The notes below the pieces were generated by a model. The model had not been told where the DNA came from. It saw only the letters and a list, made by a program, of their open reading frames with translations, and did not search any database. A DNA stretch of 64,000 bases, taken from the NCBI GenBank assembly GCA_027186245.1, contig CP114499.1, positions 8,065,001-8,129,000 on the forward strand, given 5' to 3'. The DNA is from Coriaria nepalensis (lineage: Eukaryota; Streptophyta; Magnoliopsida; Cucurbitales; Coriariaceae). The first letter of the stretch is position 1. Every line of letters starts with the position of its first letter. Made by a program: the position numbers and the translations under genes. Shown here one piece after another: positions 45,153 to 55,880 of this stretch.

Positions 45153-46754
45153 CTAGAAGTGGGTTCCTTCTGGAGGTTGGACCAGCTTCCTGTTATGTGC
45201 AGAAGCCATTTCCTTCTTCAGCTGGGTCAGTATATCCTCCATTGTGTACTCCCGTTGCCAATTCGCAAGCAGTCCAAATTTCTTTGGCTCCACCTGTGTG
45301 TATGAGCAAATAATAAGATATTATGGCAATTAGATGATTTAACAGTGGATAAAAGAAGTAGAGTTGGTAATTGTTATATATACCACTCCAGTTTCATGGT
45401 TAACACATGTCATGTTGACACGTGAATGGAAACGGACACTTGGGGGCTTTTCTGGGTAATCTTTATCACAGAACAACTTCAATTGATATATTCTACCTTC
45501 ATGTACAGTCTGGGAGGAACACCAAGGAAGATAACAATATTCTGCATGAGTAAAGAAAAGGGTGCCGAAAGGAAAAAGAAAGTAGAAAGAAAAAAAAACA
45601 ATTACAACACAATCACTAAGTTGTCAGCTTACACTGAAACATATATTTTTGCTTCAACAGCATAAATACCAGCATTATTGCTCTCCAAATACAGAGTAAC
45701 TTTCATTCTCATCCTTAACCCAATTATCTAGCAGAAAGTAGAACTTGCGTTTGATCAAAATAAACCTCCTCTAATAGGGTAACTAAATATGTACTGGTCA
45801 CTAAGAATCAAAAGAAATGAGAGGAATGAAAAGTAATAATTACATTGTGAGGACCAATGATGGTGCCAGTCCAAGAGCGCATGTAAATATCATCACCGTC
45901 ATCCATTCCATAGCTCACAGTTCCATCTCCAATTCCCTTTTCTCCACGTTCTAGTTCTTCCAACAAACGGAAGTTTCTAGGAACTGCATCGCACCCTAAT
46001 CACTTCATGCTCACTCAAAATAAAGCCACATTTGGGCTACCACACAGTGTACACAAGTGTAAAAGGTTCTGTTCAAATCAATATTTAAGAACACCTTCTC
46101 TATGTTTCTTTGTCAAAAGGAGGGGGTTTCTCAAATTCAATTTCATTATCAAGAGGACTTGTGAAGACACAATTATCGGTTGATAAAATGTTGCAATGAA
46201 TGAAACTTCTCCTATTTACATATATCATTGCTCTCTTAAGAACAATCGAGACGACTAAAAATTATCAACAATCCTTGATCATCACTTGGATATCATTAGT
46301 AACACGATTGTGATGTCCGAAAGCTACAGACACTAATAGCGACATAGAACGACATATCGAGTATATTACACATTTCACTGTAATAATTTAGTTTGAGATC
46401 CCACAGAAAGAAGAAACGAGAATCTAAATCCTAGGGCTCAATCTAATCGAGATTGAATCAGATTCCAATGATATGAAAACAACATATGGGCGAGACTCGG
46501 ATCTTATGATTTCCAGCTGAAATAATCAAATTCACGGAAAAACACGCTAATTAGGAAATTATATGAATCGGTGAAAAATTCGACGAAAGCAGACAGACTA
46601 AAACATGTCCACGAAAAATTAAGCAACCAAGAAAATGCATAAACCAAACCTCACTGACAGGATCGGCGAAATTTTTATAAAAAAATAATTAAGCAGAGGA
46701 GGATGGGATCGGAGACTGACCCACGACACTGGATCCCCCTGAGCCAAGCGTCAT
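45153..46754 (-). CDS. UEV1: UEV1 ubiquitin-conjugating enzyme E2 variant (MMS2-like)
   Basis: Four exons join in frame: 46754-46721, 45983-45844, 45509-45384 and 45293-45153. They give 146 residues, the usual length. The opening [11 protein letters not shown], then [51 protein letters not shown] and the closing [11 protein letters not shown] match plant UEV1 almost without gaps. UEV proteins have the E2 fold but no catalytic Cys. They pair with UBC13 to build Lys63-linked ubiquitin chains in DNA damage tolerance and signalling. The short form without a C-terminal prenylation motif fits UEV1C/UEV1D. UEV1D (At3g52560) and UEV1C (At2g36060) are the block counterparts (recalled). Confidence 0.96.
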
Positions 46755-47878
46755 GGACGATGAATTGATGGAAGGTGTTTTTTTTCTTTCTCCGATGGGT
46801 TTATCAGGATCTGATGGAAGAGTACGCCAGCGAGATACCTTTTCTTTTCCTGTACAGGGAGAATCTGGGGAAAATAAAAGGGCAACCAGGATGAGAAAGA
46901 ATAAAGGAGAAAGATTGAGGGTAATTCCGGGAATATGGAGACCAGTAGGTTTTTTGGACCTTGGGCCTAATGGGCCTATTGTTTTTTTGTTTTTTGATGC
47001 ACGGGCTCTTTTCAGCCCGATGGGTTGCATCATTTTCTTTTCTAATTAACATGGCAAACGGAAGTATGCGTACGTTAGTCGTAGGTTAGACAAATAGAGG
47101 AGTGTTCATAAGATCATAAGCTGTCTGGCTGGCTCTCCTAGGTTTCAGTCAGGTCACAGGTGCGTTAAGATAAGAGCAGCCCTGCCTTCAGCTCAGCACC
47201 TGGTCCGCTCCATCTTACTGCTGCTCTCATCGTCTTCTCCTTCCTACCTAGCTTCCACCTAAAAGTATGTAAAAACTTGAGAGAATTTTTGTTTTTGTTT
47301 TTGTTTATATATTATTTATATTATTTTTTATCTTTTTGGGGGGTCGTTAAGAAATTTTAACATTATGATTAACGTAATGTTAAAAGTTACATAAAAAAAA
47401 AAGTAGTAGTGCCTAAAAGGGAGTAAAATGGGGTTATGAGACATTGAGTTGCAGGAAACATAAGTAAAAAGATTGCCAAAAATGAGTAACCGAAAGATAA
47501 GATGGCATTTAGTGAGCGAAAGAGATGAAGAGGCATAAAATTTATTCAAAAAAAAAAAAAAAAAAAAAGTAATGATGAAAACAGATCTAGAACTAGGAAG
47601 AGATGAAGTAGACCGGAGAGAGGAATTTAATTTGTATTTATCACCTCAACTGTCTCGATTAATTACTCTTTTTTTTTTTTTTTTTTTTTTTTCTTTCATT
47701 CTTTCTTGCATTTATGCGTTTTTAATGGTTTTTCAGTCTAATACTTGTACTTCCCAAACCAACCCACCTCTAACTCCACTCTTCCATCTATTCATTCTCC
47801 TTCATGAATCATGATCATTTATTTACCTAACTAAATCTCATAATAATCCACTTGTAGTTTCATTTTGAATGTATGTAC

Positions 47879-47909
<31 letters not shown>

Positions 47910-48421
47910 TGTCGGAAATGGTAGGAAAGTCAATTAAAACAATATTTAAGAAAAGGTTGGAAAGTGAACATGAAGACAGATGGGCAACGACATTTCAAGA
48001 AGAAAATTACAGGGAGTTACAGTTAAAAACAACGGTTACATGCTGTAGCTAATTTCCACTGAAGATATAATAAAAAGGACACGTCATCCCGTAGCTAATT
48101 CCAACTCCATGCCCCAAAAACCTTCTCTTCCCTACCTTAAAGTAGTAGCATGATTCCCAAATCTTTCCCTTAAACTAATTAACCGAATATTAAAAATAAA
48201 AAGGCAGTGATATAAGCGCTCCACTTTCTTCAACAAGTTGCTCCTTCCATTTTTGACCAAATCAAGCCCTCAAAATATGTCAAATTCATGGAGCTATATG
48301 TGGAGCGCATATAGCGCTGCCCTTAATTAGGTACACCCAAAAAAAAAAAAATAAAGTAAAAAGGAAGAGCAAGAATTGAAATAAGAAAAAACAGTGAGCC
48401 TACGTACTCTCTCCCTCTCTT
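46755..48421. other. Intergenic between UEV1 and GIR-like genes
   Basis: No gene is seen. The left part is the UEV1 promoter and leader. It holds poly-A (about 47549-47568) and poly-T (about 47669-47692) runs and a TATG microsatellite. Confidence 0.5.
47881..47912. repeat. ATGT microsatellite
   Basis: About eight ATGT units. Confidence 0.95.
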
Positions 48422-48763
48422 CTAGCTCTTTCTAGTCTTGTTCGTTGTTTTGGTGGTGGCGGTGTTTTCATGGAGGAAATCGAGCAATACGGTGCTCTTG
48501 CATTTGGGACATTTCGGGTCGTTTTCTGCAAGCATAACGTACATGAGACAGCGTGGACAGCCTACTAGAACCATGGAACTGACTTCCGGGCTATCCGCAT
48601 ACTTCTCATCTTGATTATGCTCCGAAGACACGCATGAGCTGGGCGGACTAGTCGGTGAGACCGAGGCCGATCGGCTCGGTGAGCCCACGGCTTGGTTCCG
48701 CTGTGACGGTGAAAGGTTGATTTTCAAGTCAAGCTTTGAGCTATTACCGCTCCTCCGACTCAT
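48422..48763 (-). CDS. GIR1/GIR2-like EAR-motif repressor
   Basis: The coding part is one exon for 113 residues. It opens MSRRSGNSSK, then an LxLxL-type EAR motif, LDLKINL (11-17), and a Ser-rich stretch with SVSPTSPPSSCVSSE. The C-terminal half carries a four-Cys zinc ribbon (Cys 69, 72, 85 and 88) in MVLVGCPRCLMYVML.. KCPKCKSTVLLDF. This is the layout of Arabidopsis GIR1 and GIR2, small adaptors that link GL2 to TOPLESS and repress root hair formation. Upstream on the minus strand, a donor-like GAGGAG|GTAACC (about 48952) and an acceptor-like TGTTAG (about 48774) suggest an intron in the 5' UTR. Confidence 0.9.
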   Translation of the reverse strand: MSRRSGNSSKLDLKINLSPSQRNQAVGSPSRSASVSPTSPPSSCVSSEHNQDEKYADSPEVSSMVLVGCPRCLMYVMLAENDPKCPKCKSTVLLDFLHENTATTKTTNKTRKS

Positions 48764-48775
48764 TGCTTTCTTCTA

Positions 48776-48928
48776 ACAATATTGAACCAAAAGAAACTGC
48801 TTAGTCATATAAGATAGGGTTCAATATAATCAGAAAACTTTCAACTACAATATTGAACCAAAAGAAACAGCTTAGTCATATAAGATAGGGTTCAATATAA
48901 TCAGAAAACTTTCAACTACAATATTGAA
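48776..48928. repeat. 71-bp tandem duplication in the probable GIR-like 5' UTR intron
   Basis: Positions 48776-48846 and 48847-48917 are head-to-tail copies of one 71-bp unit with a single visible difference (GAAACTGCTT against GAAACAGCTT). The first 11 bases of a third copy follow. Confidence 0.93.
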
Positions 48929-51900
48929 AGGCTGTACTACATATACAAGGTTACCTCCTCCTTGAAGTTGAGGAAGCTGGACCAAAAGATGGGGGCAGAG
49001 TAGGCTTGAACGGTGGCTAATTGACGGCGGCACCACCAACACAGCGTTTGTTTAGGTGAGTATGGACCCCTAAGGCCATGATATTTATAAGGGGAGAAAT
49101 GAAGATGGAGGAGAAGTAATGGATTAAATTTCTTTAATGATATATTTAAATAAGGGAGAGAGAGGTGGAGAGTGTTACCGGTAGAGAGAGATTAAGAAGC
49201 GATTGAATTGAATTAAAGAATTGGGTAGAAGAAGGGTGTAAATTGCTGCCAGAAAATGTTATTAATTGTAGGGTGGAGTGGAGTATTATAAGATATGAAT
49301 GAAAGGGAAAATTGTAGTAAATATTGCAATTACAAAGTGCAGGCTAGAATTTAAGTATGGAAGTTGGTGTTTAAAGAAAGAGGAGATGAAAATCATGACC
49401 AAACGGCTTTTAAAGCAAACAACTATATTTATTTTTCCAAATCAAAACCCCACCAAGTAGAAAACTTGAATATAGAACATTTAAATAAATTTATAAAATT
49501 TAAAAAAAAAAAAGAAAAAAAAAAAAAGAAAAAAAAAGACATTAAATGGGAACGCAGACGAAATCAAGTGCAACAGCTAGGCAGCTAAAACCCAGATTCA
49601 AACAAACCCAGGAATCAGAAAACCACTAGAATTGAATAGAATGATAGAAGGAAAAGTTAATTTGATTTTACATAGAAAACAGCTACAGATTAATGGAACA
49701 TAATAGTATTTGATCAAAGACATTATCAATGATCTATATAACTAATTACAAACATATATTTATGGGAAGTTGACCATTCACTAATTTGGAGAAAGATTGA
49801 TCGACCATGTCAGTTCTGATTTATTATATGTTATGGTTTCCCTACTTTTCATTTGGGTTTTTTACAAGGAATTTTTTCAGGAAACGAAATCTAAGTCTTA
49901 ATGAAACGTGATGTAATTAATTAATTAATTATTTATGGGAAGAGATTAATCATTTTGATTAGGTTAACATTATTTATTATGATTATGTACAAAATGGGTA
50001 TTTAATTATCATTAAAAAAAATTAAAAAAAAAAAAAAAAAATTTAGTTATCAAGAATAGCTAGAAATGATATAATGTCACACACTTGTCAAAAATAAATG
50101 TTATTACAATCTACACCCCCATACACTTGTCAAGATGGGGAACTCATGCACGTTCAGGGATCATCAATCTTTCCTTTAACCATATACTTAGTGAAAATGA
50201 GAGTATATATGTGTGTGTGTTAAATGGAAGAAATTAGGTTGATAAACTTAGTGTAGAACCTAATGTGGTGTTAATAATGTTAAGAAAGTCATTACTTTCT
50301 ATCGGGATATTACATGTTAAGCTGCTTCGCGAAACTACCTCTTTTTTTTTTTTCCAATAATTATAAATAAATTAACCTAACCCTCTTTTCTGGTTATTCC
50401 CATTCAATATCTTGTTTCAAGATAGGAAAAATTACTGGAAGATAAATCTGTTTGACCCATTATGATCAAACAGTTGACCCTGATTTTCTGGATCTTATCT
50501 CCAGATCGCCCATATACACATAAACAAGCATTTCTCTTGCAATTTATATAATAAACAACGCTAACGACAACTGAAAAAATTAAGCTAATAATGTAAGTCA
50601 TCATTGGTGCTTTCTTAACTCCAGTTTGTCTTCTCTTTGCTTAAAACACGTGAGAAGAAGATAATCATGATCTAGTATTCTACTACTACGTAATTGAGAA
50701 CGGAAAAGTCAATGATTGCCTTGCCTGGTGCAGATTGATTAATCAAAACTTCATTTTTTTTTATTTTTATTTTTTTTTTTGTTTCCAAGTTCGATTGCTT
50801 CTGTAAATGAAATCTCCGTGAGGTCCAAATTAATCATTTAATGTGTGCCTAACTACATTATTACATTATACTTATATTTTTTATTTTTGATTTATTTTAT
50901 CCTTCACAAATTAATAATTACGTAATCGTGTTAATTAGGACGTTGAAAAACGTAGGGTCAAACGTTGACTTTGTAAGCATCATTTTTGAAAAACGTAAAC
51001 ATGATGATGATGATGATGATATAGAATCATGCATAGATAGATAACTGGAAGACCCGTGAGGGCGTGACTCCTTAATGTATCGTAGAATTATTTTTTGGAT
51101 TTATTATTATTTTTCATATGAATTGATCACGACGTTGCATGGAATGAAATGGATCCCCACATCTGATGATTATTCTGTCAATATATTTACAACGAATTGA
51201 TGATATATTATAGTAACTATATCATCATCACCCATCAGTGATGTAAGAATAATTAGACAGTCGGATGATTGAAATCCGGGTCGGAAACGTCTTACGGACA
51301 TAAAACTGTGGGACACTCCTTTTCATTTCATTTTACACTTTAAGAAATTATGAATACCAGCGAGGAAGGTAGGTAGCTTCGTCAATTATATTATTTGTTA
51401 AAGTGATACATCATTCCTTATGGCTCACGTAAGGAAACTAGGCTTGAATTCCTTAAGTCTATCTCACTCATTTTACAAAGAAGCTCGTATAAAATTTATT
51501 CATAATCAAAAAAAGAAAAAAGAAAAGGAAAAGTGGGATGTACAATCCGAACATAACTTACTATAAATTTAGGGATTGAATATGTCAACCTCCCCCTCAT
51601 TGAAAGAAGGAAAAGCATTTACTATTATGCCTGCAGATTAGCTTCCAAATCTGGAAAGAGAGAGAGAGAGAGTAATGAATAGATGGTTCTGTGAAGTTCA
51701 TAACTTTGTTTGATTACTCATTTACAGAAAAGAGAGAGAAAGCATTCAAATGCCATTAACGGATCTATTTATATGCCCACCCATCTAAACTCCCGCCCTC
51801 ACCAAGAACCTCTCGGAGAAATTAAACACCCTGCACCTTTTTTAATTAACATCATTCAATTTTTCTCTCTGCCATTTTAATTTATTCCTTTTATTTTTAT

Positions 51901-52865
51901 CAATTAAAAGCCAACTTTTTATTAATTCTAGTAGTTTAAAAGGTGGTATGTATTCCTTTTTTGATTTTTCGACTCCTATTAAGATCCAACGGTCGCCTAT
52001 TCTTTATTTTGCATTCCAACTATCATGTGAATTGTGTAGTGGTGTGGTAAGAGATTGAAATGGATTTATATGTCTGGCATTCAATAGATTTTTGGTCAGT
52101 AAGTAGGTTAGGGGTTTACTTTTTAGTATTCAACTTACTTTTACTTCATACTTTCATCCATTTATTTGTAGAGTCTAGGTTTGGTTTATATCATTTTTAA
52201 AGATTATTTAGATAGACACTTAAAAGATCATTTTAGCATACTATTTAAAATTAGTTTCGTTATTTTTCTATTACATTGAGTTATGTATTTATGGTATTAT
52301 CGTAAATATTCTCGTAAATTATGATTATATAAAGTCTAAAACTTTTTTACTTAAGATTTATATTCCGGTATACATAATTATTTACGGAATGATAAAAGCT
52401 AAATTTATCTTATAATTTATTTCTCTTATCAATAATTAAAAAATAAAAAATAAAAGCCATAATAATAATAATAATTATTAATATTAATATTAATTTAATT
52501 ATTATAATACATTTTATCATTACTTTCATGATATTAATGTGAAGATCTTTCCGTATCGTCTTTGACAAAACGTATCCATATGACGTTATTTTTGACAAAA
52601 GCCCAATCCAGACAAGCAACGGACTAGCCCAAATCAGAAGAGGACGTTTACTGGACCTACCTATGGTTATGCCTCGACCCGGCCCGTCCCACCGTCAGTT
52701 GGATTGAAGAGAGAAAGAAGCCGAATGGATAACGGAAATTGCGCAAAGAAGACAAGAAATTTCTGTCATGCGAAACTCACACTCACCTTCCAAAGATCCT
52801 CGATTCGCTTCACCTTCAGGGTATCTCTCTCTTTTCTATTTCTCTTGCCTCTCGATCGAACAGCA
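48929..52865. other. Intergenic, no gene recognised
   Basis: The left part probably contains the 5' exon and promoter of the GIR-like gene. The rest is AT-rich with A/T runs (for example 49502-49536 and 50019-50040) and a GAT repeat near 51003-51020. No coding family was recognised. Confidence 0.45.
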
Positions 52866-52897
52866 ATGGCGAGTACATCTCCGACTCCGTATTCCAG
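52866..52897 (+). other. Possible orphan first exon (MASTSPTPYSR..)
   Basis: ATG at 52866 opens a short frame reading MASTSPTPYSR up to a strong donor-like CAG|GTACTT. It lies after a CT-rich leader-like stretch, as in many plant first exons. No matching second exon is recognised downstream, where a minus-strand dehydrogenase remnant begins. It could be the truncated 5' end of a lost gene. Confidence 0.2.
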
Positions 52898-52948
52898 GTA
52901 CTTTTCTGTCCATTTCCTTTATGCACTGCTTAATTATTGTTTTCAGCT

Positions 52949-53650
52949 TCACACACTCTGCGTCTTGTCTCGTGAAGGCATATTTTGGAGTCTCTGGTCC
53001 TCTTGGCGAGAGGTTGTTCGATTACTAAAACCTCCATCAATAAGTAAGTTCTGCCCACTCACATATCTCCATTCAACACAAGCTAAGTACAACGCAGAAT
53101 TGGCCACATGTTCAGCCTTAAGCGTCACACCTTTCAAATTCGCTAGCGCATTCATCACATTCTCGAGTCCTTCATCATCCAACCAAACAAATCTAGTAGC
53201 CAAATGAGTAGCAAGGGCGTATGGGGATAAGCAATTGACCCTAATTCCAAATTGCCCTAACTCAACTGCTGCATTTTAGGTAAGTCCCAAAACAGCATGC
53301 TCTGAACAGGCATATGCATGAGAAGCTGCTCCTCCAACATATGAGCTTATTATACTAGCCGTAGATATTATGCTTCCGCATACGCGCCGGAATCATTGTC
53401 TGAGCTGCGTGTTTGATCCCCAGAAAAACTCCGGTCACGTTTATGCTAAAAACTCGCTCGAAATCTGCCTTTTCGTTGTCTATTTTGCATTGTTTGTTTT
53501 CGTCAACTACGCCTGCGTTGTTGTACATTATGTCGAGTTTTCCGAGCTTTGAGACGGCCTTTTGAACTGCAGTTTTGACTTGCGACTCATCGGTAAAGTC
53601 GCAGTGGATGAAAAGGGAGCTGGTTTTACCAAGATCCTTACAAATAATAT
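52949..53650 (-). pseudogene. Short-chain dehydrogenase/reductase remnant
   Basis: On the minus strand the translation gives DLGKTSSLFIHCDFTDES, then the NNAG motif and FSINVTGVFLGIKHAAQTM. A frameshift follows near 53380. In the next frame, SIISTASIISSYVGGAASHA is followed by YACSEHAV, an in-frame TAA, and NAAVELGQFGIRVN. It ends with ALYLACVEWRYVSGQNLL and IDGGF. This is a classical SDR of the secoisolariciresinol or xanthoxin dehydrogenase type. It lacks the N-terminal Rossmann motif, and the catalytic YxxxK reads YACSE, so the Lys is Glu. With a shift, a stop and a missing start, it is non-functional. Confidence 0.88.
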
Positions 53651-54549
53651 TCTACATGATTTGATATCAACCTATCCCATTTTATTCTAAATTTATTTAA
53701 CCTTGGTTTGTACACCGTACATTATTAATCAGCATATTTCAACTAGTGCGGTTGATACAAACAACGAAATCCCAGAAAGCCTTATTTACTATTTCATATT
53801 ATAAATATTTTTATAATATTTGTATAAAAAGGAGTGCACATACTAACTAGTATGGCCATGAAGTCTTAATCTTCGGTATTTTAAAATCGATTTTTGTATT
53901 AGGATTTAGAAGGGTACTCTAGTATTATTAGACACCTAAAATTCATTTTAAATTTTCATTTTTATTTTTATTTGATTATAATCTTAAAAAATCGGACACC
54001 TTTTTTTTTTTTTTTTTTTAATTTTGTAATTCAGATCGAAATTATAATAACATAAAATTTATGATCAAACAGTCCCTGTCAAAACTGATTTTTCACATTT
54101 AAATTGTAAAAATAGTATTTAAATAAATAGAATAATTAAACATACTCAATGACTCAACTCTCTCGGGATCGACTATCAATGGGCACTGTGGCTAAGACCG
54201 GGTTGAAATAGAATAATTTCAAATTCAGTTCTATATGTATATATATATATAAAATATCTTAGTGATAAAACTCAATTTCAAAACTCCAGTTCAAAAACTT
54301 CCAAAACAAATACTCAATTCCTCAAGATCCAATTGATTCAAGGAATTGGTTGAGTGGGAGCATAAGAGTAAGACGAAAGGCCAAATGCATGCTTGCGGCA
54401 ATGATGCTCATGTAACCGTGCTGCTAAATTATTTCAGCTCAGAAAGGTTAAAAAAATTACTAATTTGACTTACACTATATCTTCATAAAATGAAACATAG
54501 AAGAATTTAATTGATAGAATTCAATTTTTGTTCTACCGTGAAATTTTAT
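53651..54549. other. Intergenic between two gene remnants
   Basis: AT-rich, with a poly-T run at about 54001-54019 and a TA run near 54238-54250. The missing 5' halves of the neighbouring remnants are not recognisable here. Confidence 0.45.
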
Positions 54550-55506
54550 CCAAGGGTACAGTAAAGCTAGGTTTTCAACCAGGAGAGAGGGTGGTCATGC
54601 AGGGGCTTACCATATGTTAAAGGAGGGGATTGGTGATAATGTTAAAGGAATCTTCGGGTTACATGTAACACCAGCAATGCCTGCAGGAACTATTGGTTCC
54701 AGACCTGGTCCAATGCTTGCCGGTTCTGCCAGATTTATGGCTTCAATTCAGGCAAAAGATGGACGTTATAACCCTATTCACGCAGCATCCTCTGCTATAA
54801 TATCCCTCCCCAACACATTATTTCTCGGGAAACTGACTTGATAGAAGTTAGAGTACGTAATTTTCCCCAAGACATAACATCATGTATAATAATAATAAGT
54901 ACATTAGACGATTTACAGTTTACAAGGTAATGAAAGAGTTCAACGACTTGAAACATTTTGGGTTTTCACTGTTGGGTTTGTCACGCTGGGGAACTTTTCG
55001 AAGTATTACTACAGAGGGTCTATCCTATCTTCAACAAAGAATACAAGAGGTACATTTAGCATGCTTTCAAGAATTACGTTATAGCTTAAACAAGTGATCT
55101 GACTCAGTCCTTGTATTATTTCAGGTCATAGAGATGCAAACAGCTGTGCATAAGTGTAGTGCAATGGTGGATTTTTTGGAGGAAAAACTTAAGTCATATC
55201 CAGCTACTATTAATGACGAAACAATGTACAATCATGCAAAGAAGGTAGGAGAAATAATGTTTAGGGGAATCAAATGTGCACCTTATTCCAGTCTCCATGG
55301 GAGCAGAGGATTTCAGCTTCTACTCGGAGAAGAAGGCAGCTGCTTTTTTCATGATAGGAGTGAAGAATGACTCAATAAACTCTGACGAGCCCTTGCATTC
55401 ACCATAGTTTTCAGTTGACGAGCAAATTCTCCCCATTGGAGCAGCTCTTCATGCCATGATCGCCATTTCATACTTGGAAGAAAATCCCCTTCACCAAATT
55501 CGCTAA
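54550..55506 (+). pseudogene. ILR1-like IAA-amino acid hydrolase remnant (M20 family)
   Basis: The sequence starts at GTVKL, continues FQPGE and loses one base there. It resumes with HAGAYHMLKEG, GIFGLHVTPAMPAGTIGSRP and GPMLAGSARFMA. A second shift near 54815 leads to HIISRETDLIEV and an intron. The next parts read WGTFRSITTEGLSYLQQRIQ and, after a normal intron, MQTAVHKCSAMVDFLEEKL. Another shift precedes VSMGAEDFSFYSE.. AAAFFMIGVKN. A TAG replaces a codon after EPLHSP, and the frame ends with TAA at 55504-55506. The 5' part with the metal-binding HACGHD motif is absent. Intact relatives release free auxin from amino-acid conjugates in the endoplasmic reticulum. Confidence 0.9.
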
Positions 55507-55880
55507 CAATCTTGAATGTAATAAGCAGTCCATTTAAATTTTAAAATTTCATATAAATAGCTCCGAATATAAAATCAAAACCAAGGAAGCGATCATAGAT
55601 CATGCACCTAAAGGAAAAACACACAGTGGAAAACATTAAGCACTTCTAGGCTTCTAGAATGATAACTCGGTTATACTTAAACCAGTGCTCTCTACAAGAA
55701 CAGCATTCTACTTGAATTAATCTTCCAGCTGATAAAGTTGAGCAGCAAGTTGCTGCACCTCATGGTAATTAACAAGCTTGAAGCATTAAGCGATCAGATA
55801 AATAACATAACACCTGACAGATTACATTTAAATAGCCTTTTGACCTTCATGTCACAAAAAACTCTAGTAATGACCTTTCC
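55507..55880. other. Intergenic, probable 3' UTR of coiled-coil gene
   Basis: No gene is seen. The right part should be the 3' UTR of the minus-strand coiled-coil gene. Confidence 0.45.

Noticed and set aside
52704..53207. Plus-strand 167-residue frame
   Set aside because: Its second half is antisense to the recognisable SDR remnant and has no family features of its own.
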